Source of the DNA: RGIG6904 sp024680835 | Lineage (GTDB): Bacteria > Bacillota > Clostridia > Lachnospirales > Lachnospiraceae | Direction of reading: 5' to 3' | DNA length: 23,001 nucleotides | NCBI GenBank assembly: GCA_024680835.1 | Contig: JAILBP010000077.1 | Location: 1-23,001, forward strand | In this document: piece after piece, positions 15,456 to 23,001 of the stretch | Layout: the number at the start of each line of letters is the position of its first letter | Numbering within the stretch: the stretch's first letter is position 1 | Program-made: the position numbers and the translations under genes | Notes under the pieces: generated by a model | The model's database searches: none | The model's input: only the letters and a program-made list of their open reading frames with translations | What the model was told of the DNA's origin: nothing

Positions 15456-16868
15456 ATGGAAAACGAACATAATATTATAGTGTATGATGAAGATGAGTCG
15501 GAAATTGACCTTAAAGATCTTGTGATCCAGGTTATGAAACATTGGCGCAGAATGCTGGTATTTGCGATACTGTTTGCTATGCTGCTGGGAGGTTTCAGGT
15601 GCTATAAGGCCTATATTTCATACCAGGCAGATAAGCTGGAAGAGAAGGAAAAGAGAGAAAACAGCTTTGAGTTATGGCAGTATGAAAACACCAAGAAAAA
15701 GCTTGAAGAGAACATATCACGTATCGACGAAAAGATAGAGCAGATAAAAGAATATGAGAGTGAGTCGATACTCATGAATATGGATCCTTACGACTATTAT
15801 CTTGCGTATTGCAGATATTATGTCACGACCAATTACCAGATCAATCCTGAATTGGGATTTCAGGATAAGGACTATACGGACTCGGTAGTGATGGCTTACA
15901 GCAGCAAGGTGGTAGATAATGCGCTGTATGACGAGATACGCTCGATCCTCGGAACCGGTGCAGATGACAGATATATGGGAGAGATATTTGATTTCTCTGT
16001 AGATACGGAATCAGATATGATCACAATACAGGCTGTGGGCAGGACAGAAGCGGAAGCCGGCAAAGTGCTTGATGCTGTGAGCAAGAAGATGCAGTCTTCA
16101 TCGGATGCCATATCAAGGGATATCCATGAACACGAGATAAAGCTCATAACCGAAAAAAATGAGCATATCAATTACGATGATACCAACAATGACAGTACGA
16201 TAAAGGTTAAGGAACTTCAGGATACCGACAAGGATCTGTACCTTGAACTCAATGACGAACTTCTTCAAAACCAGGAACAGCTGGTGGAGCTCGAGAAAAA
16301 CAGACCTATAGTAGAATTCAATATTTCCGGAGTCGTAAAATATGCAATCCTGGGATTTGCAGTAGGAATTCTGATAGTTATGATGTGGTATGCCGCATTC
16401 TATGTTATAGGCGGTAGTGTAAAGACGGAGGAAGATCTTACAAAGAGCCTGAATCTTCGCGTTTTGGGCAGATTTAATAAACCTTTTGGGAAAAACTGGT
16501 TTATCGACAAGAAGCTCAGGCACATGGAGGGTGTAAACGAGTTCAACAATACGCCGGAAAAAGCACTTAAGCTTGCGGCAGCTAATATAAATGCATTGAC
16601 GGATCAAAATGATAAGATAATCATCGTGGGAACTATCCCTGAGGAGGAGCTGAAAGAGGCATGCAAGGTGCTCTCCAAGGGAGCTGTGGCAAAGCTTGAG
16701 TATGGCGGCAATGTTTTGGCCAGCGCAACAGCGGTCAATAATCTGTCAAATTCGGATAAGGTTGTCATAGTGGAAAGACTCAGAATGTCACAGAGGGTTG
16801 ACATCAGCCGTGAGGTGGAGGCATTGAAGAATCTCGGTAAAGAAATTCTCGGTGTAGTGCTTGCATAG
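15456..16868 (+). CDS. Wzz-like polysaccharide chain-length protein with pseudokinase-like tail
   Basis: Probable polysaccharide co-polymerase that controls chain length or export of a surface polysaccharide. The product is 470 residues. A short cytoplasmic N-terminus precedes TM1 (about 33-48). An external coiled-coil-rich region holds EKEKRENSFELWQYENTKKKLEENI and a second helix near 265-290. TM2 is about 293-318. The following SLNLRVLGRF resembles the post-TM2 motif of Wzz proteins. The tail (about 325-470) looks like a tyrosine autokinase fold: KIIIVGTIPEEE where Walker A would be, and DKVVIVERLRMSQ...EALKNLGKEILGVVLA as in CpsD/CapB. No GKT/GKS is present, so it should not bind ATP normally. 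ATG 15456 follows AGGTGA by 8 bases; an in-frame GTG at 15444 is rejected. No glycosyltransferase genes adjoin. Confidence 0.75.
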   Translation: MENEHNIIVYDEDESEIDLKDLVIQVMKHWRRMLVFAILFAMLLGGFRCYKAYISYQADKLEEKEKRENSFELWQYENTKKKLEENISRIDEKIEQIKEYESESILMNMDPYDYYLAYCRYYVTTNYQINPELGFQDKDYTDSVVMAYSSKVVDNALYDEIRSILGTGADDRYMGEIFDFSVDTESDMITIQAVGRTEAEAGKVLDAVSKKMQSSSDAISRDIHEHEIKLITEKNEHINYDDTNNDSTIKVKELQDTDKDLYLELNDELLQNQEQLVELEKNRPIVEFNISGVVKYAILGFAVGILIVMMWYAAFYVIGGSVKTEEDLTKSLNLRVLGRFNKPFGKNWFIDKKLRHMEGVNEFNNTPEKALKLAAANINALTDQNDKIIIVGTIPEEELKEACKVLSKGAVAKLEYGGNVLASATAVNNLSNSDKVVIVERLRMSQRVDISREVEALKNLGKEILGVVLA

Positions 16869-16953
16869 GATATCATGACCGGTATGCATGGTTGCTGACA
16901 AATACAGATAATTTCGTGCATTCACAGTGATTCGGTTCATAGTTGTGGAACAA

Positions 16954-16993
16954 AAAAAATAACTGCGGTACGTTTGTATCGCAGTTATTTTTT
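16954..16993. terminator. Bidirectional intrinsic terminator
   Basis: Arms 16954-16971 and 16976-16993 pair over 18 positions, with one G-T, around loop GTTT. Core ATAACTGCG pairs with CGCAGTTAT, and the outer A-run/T-run gives a T-tract in both directions. It lies between the convergent Wzz-like and glycosidase genes, 8 bases from the end of the latter, and should end both transcripts. The 85 bases between the Wzz-like stop and the stem show nothing else. Confidence 0.9.
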
Positions 16994-17001
16994 GTTTGTT
17001 T

Positions 17002-18360
17002 TCAGTTTTGTGCTGAAGCCGTATCCGTTGTCTCACCTGACTGTGTACCGTCTGATGGAGTTTCCTCTGACGGTGTAACATCGGAAGCGGGTCTTACGAT
17101 AATGGCGTCCGGAAGGTATCTGCCGAAGCCTGAAGGACTTGAAGATTTGGTGATCTGTCTGCCGTTATACCACATGATGGATGAGCTTCCGCCGTCTAAG
17201 TTGGCAGCCTGGTATGCACCGTATTCTATCAATATATCGGCACATGTGGCCATTGTGCAGCCGACGCTGTAGCCTACCTGTCTTCCATCTACGATGAGTA
17301 ACATGAAGGTTCCGTCTTTAGCCTGCCCTATGGCGGTACGCGGCTGTAAGCCGAGTCCGTAGGTTCCTCTCACCACACATTCACCGTTTACGGCTATAGC
17401 CGGGAAAAATTCCACAGCCCAGTTGTATTCGGTGACATCCGATTCATAGAAGTTGGAAACATACAATCTGTTGTCGTACTTGCATCCGATCATCTTCCAG
17501 AAGCTGTGCTTTGAGCTCTTGGCGTTGCCGTAGTTTTTGCCGTCTATGACGAGGCATCCGTTGACCACGCCGCCGTTTCCGTGTCCCTCGGGATCCACGA
17601 AGCCGCTGGCGTTGATGGCTACCAGTGCGCCGTTTCTGGTACCGAAGTTGTCGATGATCTCACCACGGCTGCCTAAGCTTGCGGCTTTCGCCAGATCAAC
17701 CTGTGCAGGGTCTTTTACTATACAAAGCTTAGCCTTGTAATCCGTGCCGTTTTCCACGCCTACCAGGATCATGTTGTTGGGGATATCCCAAACCAGCACC
17801 TTGTCACCGTGGATCGTCTTCAGCCCTTCGCTCCAGTCCATGTCCTCAAATTTGAATTCTTCCCACTGCTCTTTGGTGGTGAAGTTTTTATTGTCCATGT
17901 AGGCTCTGACTGTAGCGGAGTTAAGTTCCCAGTATTTGGTGTAGTACTCCGATGCGATTTCCGCGGGGGTCGGTTCCTCCGGTTCTTTGACAACCGGCTC
18001 TGTGTCATCGTGTAATACGATATCCACAGGATCTTCCTCCACAGGAACATCTTCCCATGTGCTGTTGAGATTTTCCTGTTCGGCAAAGGCCTCCGCTTTG
18101 TCATACATCACATCATCTATGATGAAATGCGGGATGAACGCTGTGGCCAGCCATTGGTGGGAGTTGGTACTCATGGCCGTCTCGATGTAGATCACCCGCC
18201 ATTTCTCAATGAATGGGATGTTTGAAAAAACACAGACGGTGTACATGACTGCCAATATCAGAAACACCTGTATACATCGGATGCATACCCTGAAAATATT
18301 CTGTTTTTTGGTTCTGGGCGGTTTCGGTTTTTTCCTGAACCGCAGTTTCGGTTTGTCCAT
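17002..18360 (-). CDS. Membrane-anchored phosphodiester glycosidase (NAGPA family)
   Basis: Exported enzyme or binding protein of the family named after the lysosomal uncovering enzyme (GlcNAc-1-phosphodiester alpha-N-acetylglucosaminidase), often tied to bacterial exopolysaccharide. The product is 452 residues. A basic N-terminus (KPKLRFRKKPKPPRTKKQ) and TM about 23-46 predict a type II membrane anchor. An acidic, proline-rich linker (about 97-135, EDPVDIVLHDDTEPVVKEPEEP) follows. The NAGPA domain is about 200-430, with ALVAINASGF, QPRTAIGQAKDGT, LLIVDGRQ and NLDGGSSSIMWYNGR. The tail after 432 is a low-complexity Thr/Ser/Glu segment. No ribosome site precedes the ATG and a promoter ends 7 bases away, so the mRNA may be leaderless. 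Convergent with the Wzz-like gene; both may act on surface polysaccharide. Confidence 0.88.
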   Translation of the reverse strand: MDKPKLRFRKKPKPPRTKKQNIFRVCIRCIQVFLILAVMYTVCVFSNIPFIEKWRVIYIETAMSTNSHQWLATAFIPHFIIDDVMYDKAEAFAEQENLNSTWEDVPVEEDPVDIVLHDDTEPVVKEPEEPTPAEIASEYYTKYWELNSATVRAYMDNKNFTTKEQWEEFKFEDMDWSEGLKTIHGDKVLVWDIPNNMILVGVENGTDYKAKLCIVKDPAQVDLAKAASLGSRGEIIDNFGTRNGALVAINASGFVDPEGHGNGGVVNGCLVIDGKNYGNAKSSKHSFWKMIGCKYDNRLYVSNFYESDVTEYNWAVEFFPAIAVNGECVVRGTYGLGLQPRTAIGQAKDGTFMLLIVDGRQVGYSVGCTMATCADILIEYGAYQAANLDGGSSSIMWYNGRQITKSSSPSGFGRYLPDAIIVRPASDVTPSEETPSDGTQSGETTDTASAQN

Positions 18361-18367
18361 AAACGCA

Positions 18368-18396
18368 ATTCTAACATTTCCAATATTTTATGGCAA
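18368..18396 (-). promoter_or_regulatory. Promoter of the glycosidase gene, very close to its start
   Basis: On the minus strand, TTGCCA (18391-18396), a 17-base spacer and TAGAAT (18368-18373) form a good promoter. The -10 box ends only 7 bases before the start codon at 18360, so transcription should begin at or next to the ATG. That agrees with the lack of a ribosome-binding site. If the promoter is real, the mRNA is leaderless. Confidence 0.5.
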
Positions 18397-18455
18397 TAGG
18401 TTTTTGAGAAATAGATAACATCAACAATAAACGAACAAAAGTTCTAAATAACATC

Positions 18456-18484
18456 TTGCTTTTTTTGGGAAAAGGGAGTATACT
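18456..18484 (+). promoter_or_regulatory. Promoter of mrp
   Basis: TTGCTT (18456-18461), a 17-base spacer and TATACT (18479-18484). Transcription would start near 18491, giving a leader of about 50 bases before the preferred mrp start. It is divergent from the glycosidase promoter, with about 60 bases between the two -35 boxes. Confidence 0.7.
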
Positions 18485-18540
18485 ATGGAGAATTCACGAG
18501 CTGTAAAGCAATGGCGAAAATAACAGATTTGGAGGACGAT

Positions 18541-19374
18541 ATGGCTGATAAGAGTACATGCGAAAATGCGTCAACATGCGAAAAGTCAAGCTGCGAGGGA
18601 TGCAGCGGCAAGAGCGGGATCCCTAAGGAAAAGCCTGCTGAGGGAGTTAAGATCGGCAAGATCATCGGAGTTGTCAGTGGAAAGGGAGGCGTGGGAAAAT
18701 CCTTTGTCACGGGCTCCATTGCTGCCGCTTTATGTAAGAAAGGTTTTAAGGTGGGTATATTGGACGGTGATATCACAGGTCCCTCCATACCCAGAATGTT
18801 CGGTCTCAGCGGAACGCTGTACGGAGATGAGGACGGCAATATCGTACCGATGGATACGCCTTCCGGCATTAAGATCATTTCCATGAATCTGCTGATGGAT
18901 AATGAGGAATCTCCGGTTATATGGAGAGGTCCTGTCATAGCGGGAACATTAAAGCAGTTCTATACAAATGCTGCATGGGGAGAGCTGGATTATCTCCTGG
19001 TGGATATGCCTCCGGGAACCGGAGATGTTCCTCTTACCGTATTCCAGAGCTTTCCGGTGGATGGCATCGTGATAGTCACCAGTCCGCAGGAGTTGGTGGG
19101 CATGATAGTCAAGAAGGCAGTTAACATGGCTGCCATGATGAATATAAAGGTTTTCGGTATCGTGGAGAACTTCAGCTACATAGAGTGTCCGGACTGCGGT
19201 AAGAAGATATTCCTGTTCGGAGAGAGCAGGGTAGATGACGTTGCGGCGGAGCTTAATATTCCCGTGCTGGCAAAGCTTCCCATAGAGCCGCGCATGTCGG
19301 GAGCTTCCGACAGCGGTAAATTCTTTGAAGAGGAATATCACTACTTTGATGAGGTAGTGGACTATTTCATATGA
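18541..19374 (+). CDS. mrp: Mrp/NBP35-type Fe-S carrier ATPase
   Basis: Cytoplasmic P-loop ATPase that assembles or carries iron-sulfur clusters to target proteins. The product is 277 residues. The deviant Walker A is GKGGVGKS (47-54). LDGDITGPSIPRMFG and LLVDMPPGTGD are the switch and Walker B blocks. Cys216 and Cys219 (CPDC) are the paired cysteines that hold a bridging cluster in the dimer. The N-terminus is unusually Cys-rich (Cys7, 13, 18, 21), as in many clostridial and archaeal members, and may bind a second cluster. ATG 18541 is supported by GGAGG five bases upstream; ATG 18511 would add ten residues without a ribosome site. The CPBP gene follows after 46 bases. Confidence 0.93.
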   Translation: MADKSTCENASTCEKSSCEGCSGKSGIPKEKPAEGVKIGKIIGVVSGKGGVGKSFVTGSIAAALCKKGFKVGILDGDITGPSIPRMFGLSGTLYGDEDGNIVPMDTPSGIKIISMNLLMDNEESPVIWRGPVIAGTLKQFYTNAAWGELDYLLVDMPPGTGDVPLTVFQSFPVDGIVIVTSPQELVGMIVKKAVNMAAMMNIKVFGIVENFSYIECPDCGKKIFLFGESRVDDVAAELNIPVLAKLPIEPRMSGASDSGKFFEEEYHYFDEVVDYFI

Positions 19375-19420
19375 TGATCGCTGATGGGATGATGCCGGTC
19401 ATATGGAGGACAGAATACTT

Positions 19421-20341
19421 ATGAAGAGAAAACTTTTGAATTTTTTTATTTCCATACTGCCGGCTGTCTTTTTTTTGCTGATGGAGTACGCCGTCACCTT
19501 CGGTGCCATGCTGGCTTACATGGTTTTCGGCATGTCTGCGGGCGGCATGAATGTGGATGATATTCTGGATAAGATCATAGAACTGGCATCAGATCCGGCC
19601 TTCTCAATGGGTATCATGATCATATATGAATGTTTCATCATACTGGCATACGGATTCTGGCATATTAAAGTGACGGAAAAGTCCGAGCACTGCGTCATAC
19701 CGCGCAATATCAATACTGTATCGGTGATCGCGGTTCTGGTCCTGTCTTTTGGTATGGTGGTGGTAACGGAATATGTCACGATGGCGGAGGATCTTGTGAA
19801 CCCTGCCTGGTATGATGTTTTCGAGGAGATCATGGAAGATGCCGGCATGGCGGGAGACTTAAGCCTCGGGGCCTTATTGTATGCGAGCATTTTAGCTCCC
19901 ATCGGAGAGGAACTCATATTCAGGGGATTGGTGTTCCACTATTCACGCAAGGCGTTTCCGGTATGGATCGCCATAATATATCAGGCAATTCTGTTTGGCG
20001 CATTTCATATGAACATATTTCAGGCCATATATGCTTTCTTCGCAGGGCTGTTTCTGGGATTTGTGGCATGGTACGGCGGCAATATCGCATGGTCGATCCT
20101 GTTCCACATGGTATACAACACTATTCAGTCACTGCCGCTCTTTGGCTTTTTGGATTATGCGCAGGACAATTACTTTTATTTCATGATCATTTTGACAGCG
20201 GGAGTTTTGGTATGCATGGCAGCCATCTTTTGGTACAAGAGGGGTATTGATCATAGGAATGAGGAGAATGCCATCTATGAAGATCTGATGGCTAAGGGAT
20301 ATACTCCCCTCACAGGTGGAGACAGCGGCACGGTTTATTGA
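19421..20341 (+). CDS. CPBP-family intramembrane glutamic protease
   Basis: Integral membrane protein of 306 residues with about seven or eight hydrophobic segments, belonging to the CAAX-protease/bacteriocin-processing family. The conserved motifs are intact: Glu163-Glu164-x-x-x-Arg168 (EELIFR), FxxxH with His196 in FGAFH, and His229-x-x-x-Asn233 (HMVYN). Known roles of relatives include peptide maturation, bacteriocin self-immunity and membrane protein anchoring; the substrate here is unknown. ATG 19421 lies ten bases after GGAGGA, which overlaps an in-frame upstream ATG (19403), so the later start is preferred. Same direction as mrp, probably co-transcribed. Confidence 0.9.
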   Translation: MKRKLLNFFISILPAVFFLLMEYAVTFGAMLAYMVFGMSAGGMNVDDILDKIIELASDPAFSMGIMIIYECFIILAYGFWHIKVTEKSEHCVIPRNINTVSVIAVLVLSFGMVVVTEYVTMAEDLVNPAWYDVFEEIMEDAGMAGDLSLGALLYASILAPIGEELIFRGLVFHYSRKAFPVWIAIIYQAILFGAFHMNIFQAIYAFFAGLFLGFVAWYGGNIAWSILFHMVYNTIQSLPLFGFLDYAQDNYFYFMIILTAGVLVCMAAIFWYKRGIDHRNEENAIYEDLMAKGYTPLTGGDSGTVY

Positions 20342-20344
20342 GTT

Positions 20345-20450
20345 GATACGGTGTTACTATTCACAGCCAATATCATGTAGTATACAGGCTGCCAGCTTGC
20401 TGAGCAGACTGTATGCTATATGATATTGGCTGTGAATAGTAACGATACGG
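20345..20450. mobile_element. 92-bp palindromic MITE-like element with flanking repeats
   Basis: Left arm 20353-20376 (beginning GTTACTATTCACAGCC) is perfectly complementary to right arm 20420-20443 over 24 bases. The next 11 bases pair with only two imperfect positions (GTAGTATACAG with CTGTATGCTAT), and the centre can fold further (CTGC/GCAG, CAG/CTG). The direct repeat GATACGG flanks it at 20345-20351 and 20444-20450, as expected of target duplication by a transposable unit. It has no coding frame of its own. It lies between the CPBP stop and dnaE, ending 26 bases before the dnaE start, so the hairpin may also end or attenuate transcription. Confidence 0.75.
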
Positions 20451-20469
20451 CACATAGGAGAGGGCATAT

Positions 20470-23001
20470 ATGTCTTTTGTACACCTTCATACACATACGG
20501 AGTATTCGCTTCTGGACGGCTCCAACAAGATAACAGAATATGTTAAGCGTGTAAAAGAGCTGGGGATGGACTCTGCTGCCATCACAGATCACGGTGTCAT
20601 GTACGGTGTTATTGACTTCTACAAAGCCGCGAAGGCAGCAGGCATCAAGCCGGTTCTGGGCTGTGAGGTCTATGTGGCGCCGGGATCCAGGTTTGACAGG
20701 GAACCGGGAGTCAGGGATGAGAGATATTTCCACCTCATATTGCTGGCGGAGAATAACACCGGATATCAAAACCTTATCAAGATAGTATCCCGTGGATTTA
20801 CCGAGGGCTTTTATTACAAACCGCGTGTCGATGTTGAGATTTTGGAGCAATATCATGAGGGTATAATAGCTCTTTCGGCATGCCTTGCGGGTGAGATTCC
20901 CAGGGCGCTTGAGCGCGGGGATTACGATGGCGCAAAAGCCGTTGCCCTCAGGTATGAGCAGATATTCGGAAAGGGCAATTTCTTCCTGGAATTGCAGGAT
21001 CACGGTATCCCTGCCCAGAAGACAGTCAATATGGATCTTCTGCGTATGTCACAGGAGACGGGGATCGAGCTGGTATGTACCAATGACTGTCATTATACCT
21101 ATGCTTCCGATGAGAAATCCCATGATGTTCTGCTGTGTATCCAGACACAGGCAAAGGTTTCCGATACGGACAGAATGCGCTATGAGGGCGGCCAGTTTTA
21201 CGTGAAGAGCGAGGAGGAGATGGCGTCTCTTTTCCCATATGCCCTTCAGGCGCTGGAAAACACTCAGAAGATAGCGGACAGGTGCAATGTGGAGATAGAG
21301 TTCCATGTCACCAAGATGCCGGCGTATGAGGTTCCGGAGGGCTTTACCACAGAGACCTATCTCGAAAAGCTGTGCTATGACGGCCTCAAAAAGCGCTATC
21401 CTGATACATACGAATCCCTGATGCCACAGCTGGATTACGAGCTTGGTGTCATCAAAAAGATGGGGTATGTGGAGTACTTCCTCATAGTGTGGGATTACAT
21501 CAATTTTGCCCGTACAAACGGTATCCCGGTGGGACCGGGAAGAGGAAGTGCTGCGGGATCTCTGGTGTCATATTCCACGGGGATCACTAATATCGATCCC
21601 ATAAGATACAGTCTTATTTTTGAGCGTTTTCTGAATCCCGAGCGTGTATCCATGCCTGATATAGACGTGGATTTCTGCTATGAGAGGCGTCAGGAAGTCA
21701 TAGACTATGTCATTGACAAATACGGTAAAGACTGCGTTACGCAGATAGTTACTTTCGGAACGCTGGCAGCCAGAGGCGTTATAAGGGATGTGGGACGCGC
21801 TATGGATCTGCCCTATGCTCTGTGTGACTCACTGTCCAAGAGTATTCCGGCGGAGCTTGGAATCACCATACGTAAAGCTCTGGATATGAATCCGGAGTTA
21901 AAGGAAAGATATGACACGGATCCTCAGGTTCATGAGCTGTTAGATCTGTCCATGTGTCTCGAAGGCCTGCCCAGGCATACATCCGTGCATGCTGCAGGTG
22001 TCGTTATAGCATCCCGTCCGATGGATGAGTTTGTGCCGCTGTCGAGGGGCACTGACGGCTGCATCACCACACAGTACACCATGACCACCATCGAGGAGCT
22101 TGGACTTCTCAAGATGGATTTTCTGGGTCTTCGAACCCTTACTGTAATAGAGGACGCATGCAAACTCATAGAGATGAGCACCGGAGTCAAGCCGGATATG
22201 GATACCATAGATCTGGAGGACGAGGCGGTTTATGACATGATAAGCTCCGGAAAATGTGAGGGTGTATTCCAGCTGGAATCTGCCGGCATGAAGAATTTCA
22301 TGAAGGAGCTTAAGCCGAGAAATCTGGAGGATGTTATCGCGGGCATATCTCTCTACAGACCGGGTCCCATGGATTTCATACCCGCGTATATCAAGGGCAA
22401 GAACAACCCCGATGCCATCGTATATGACTGTCCTCAGCTGGAGCCAATATTAAAGGCTACTTATGGATGTATCGTGTACCAGGAACAGGTTATGCAGATC
22501 TTTCAGAATCTTTCCGGGTATACTCTGGGCGGAGCCGATGAGATAAGGCGTGCCATGTCCAAAAAGAAGACTTATGTCATGGACGAACACAGGCAGTACT
22601 TTATCTTCGGAAACCCCGACAAGAACATCACAGGCTGCGTCAATAACGGGATCTCTGAGGCTGTTGCCAATAAGATATACGACGATATGGCGGACTTTGC
22701 CAAGTACGCATTCAACAAAAGCCATGCGGCGGCCTATGCCGTGGTGGCATATCAGACAGCTTACCTGAAATACCATTATCCTGTGGAATTTATGGCTGCG
22801 CTGATGACCAGCGTCAAGGATAACACATCCAAAGTTTCCGAATACATTCTGACCTGTCGCAAGATGGGGATCAAGATACTGCCGCCGGATATCAACACCG
22901 GATACGGCGATTTTTCCGTATATGAAGGCGGCATACGCTACGGTATGAATGCCGTGAAATCTGTGGGTAAACCTGTCATAGATGCCATCGTGACGGAGCG
23001 T
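20470..23001 (+). CDS. dnaE: DNA polymerase III alpha subunit, 3'-truncated
   Basis: Replicative polymerase of the DnaE type; 844 codons are open to the right edge, of roughly 1150 expected. The N-terminal PHP domain starts FVHLHTHTEYSLLDG and continues AITDHGVMYG, keeping the His/Asp metal-binding residues. The palm has GPGRGSAAGSLVSY near 357 and MPDIDVDF with Asp399 and Asp401, the same spacing as the catalytic aspartates of E. coli alpha. RHTSVHAAGVVIA, MDFLGLRTL, ISLYRPGPMDFIP, YQEQVMQI, IRRAMSKKK and FNKSHAAAYAVVAYQTAYLKYHYP follow in order. The beta-binding and OB regions lie outside. GGAGAGGG stands five bases before ATG 20470. No promoter was found between the palindromic element and the gene. 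Confidence 0.97.
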   Translation, partial: MSFVHLHTHTEYSLLDGSNKITEYVKRVKELGMDSAAITDHGVMYGVIDFYKAAKAAGIKPVLGCEVYVAPGSRFDREPGVRDERYFHLILLAENNTGYQNLIKIVSRGFTEGFYYKPRVDVEILEQYHEGIIALSACLAGEIPRALERGDYDGAKAVALRYEQIFGKGNFFLELQDHGIPAQKTVNMDLLRMSQETGIELVCTNDCHYTYASDEKSHDVLLCIQTQAKVSDTDRMRYEGGQFYVKSEEEMASLFPYALQALENTQKIADRCNVEIEFHVTKMPAYEVPEGFTTETYLEKLCYDGLKKRYPDTYESLMPQLDYELGVIKKMGYVEYFLIVWDYINFARTNGIPVGPGRGSAAGSLVSYSTGITNIDPIRYSLIFERFLNPERVSMPDIDVDFCYERRQEVIDYVIDKYGKDCVTQIVTFGTLAARGVIRDVGRAMDLPYALCDSLSKSIPAELGITIRKALDMNPELKERYDTDPQVHELLDLSMCLEGLPRHTSVHAAGVVIASRPMDEFVPLSRGTDGCITTQYTMTTIEELGLLKMDFLGLRTLTVIEDACKLIEMSTGVKPDMDTIDLEDEAVYDMISSGKCEGVFQLESAGMKNFMKELKPRNLEDVIAGISLYRPGPMDFIPAYIKGKNNPDAIVYDCPQLEPILKATYGCIVYQEQVMQIFQNLSGYTLGGADEIRRAMSKKKTYVMDEHRQYFIFGNPDKNITGCVNNGISEAVANKIYDDMADFAKYAFNKSHAAAYAVVAYQTAYLKYHYPVEFMAALMTSVKDNTSKVSEYILTCRKMGIKILPPDINTGYGDFSVYEGGIRYGMNAVKSVGKPVIDAIVTER

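Noticed and set aside
14691..15542. 283-codon open frame on the minus strand across the end of the second ABC gene
   Set aside because: It lies opposite the strongly conserved NBD of the ABC exporter, shows no family motif, and runs across the Wzz promoter and start.
20416..21003. 195-codon minus-strand frame opposite the start of dnaE
   Set aside because: The opposite strand encodes the conserved PHP domain of DnaE; this frame begins in dnaE and ends in the palindromic element, with no recognisable protein features.
1..23001. tRNA, rRNA, CRISPR array, integrase or phage genes
   Set aside because: Looked for on both strands; no cloverleaf, regular spaced repeats, or recombinase/phage motifs were seen.

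Overview
The window looks like chromosomal DNA of an anaerobic Clostridia, most likely a Lachnospiraceae (Butyrivibrio/Roseburia-like) bacterium. The reasons are the long single-chain PurL, the GatCAB operon, the paired asymmetric ABC exporter, strong AGGAGG-type ribosome sites and TTGACA/TATAAT promoters, and moderate GC. This placement is inference from gene types; no rRNA or marker comparison was possible. No tRNA, rRNA, CRISPR array, prophage or transposase gene was seen. Most of the window is ordinary housekeeping DNA.

Left part (1-5064): the 3' part of aspS, then gatC, gatA and gatB in one direction. Together they fit the indirect route to Asn-tRNA(Asn) and/or Gln-tRNA(Gln): a synthetase charges the tRNA with Asp (or Glu) and GatCAB amidates it. 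A double-hairpin repeat sits between aspS and gatC. Next (5065-6648) comes an AT-rich accessory gene for an ATPase_2/DUF234-type protein (P-loop ATPase plus a PD-(D/E)xK-like C-terminus). It has its own near-consensus promoter, and the promoter spacer holds one of three copies of a TATATTTCCCCAAA-like motif. This is the most distinctive regulatory architecture in the window.

Middle (6729-15374): purL (purine synthesis), a perfect 26-nt palindrome, truA (tRNA pseudouridine synthase) with an insertion before its catalytic Asp, a cryptic small hydrophobic reading frame, then two translationally coupled half-ABC exporters. Their nucleotide-binding motifs predict one degenerate and one catalytic ATP site.

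Right part (15384-23001): a strong promoter drives a Wzz-like polysaccharide co-polymerase whose C-terminal domain resembles a tyrosine kinase without Walker motifs. It converges, across a bidirectional terminator, on a membrane-anchored phosphodiester glycosidase (NAGPA family) that may be translated from a leaderless mRNA. Divergent from that is an mrp Fe-S carrier ATPase followed by a CPBP-family membrane protease. A 92-bp near-perfect palindromic element bordered by 7-bp direct repeats lies just before dnaE, which runs off the right edge.
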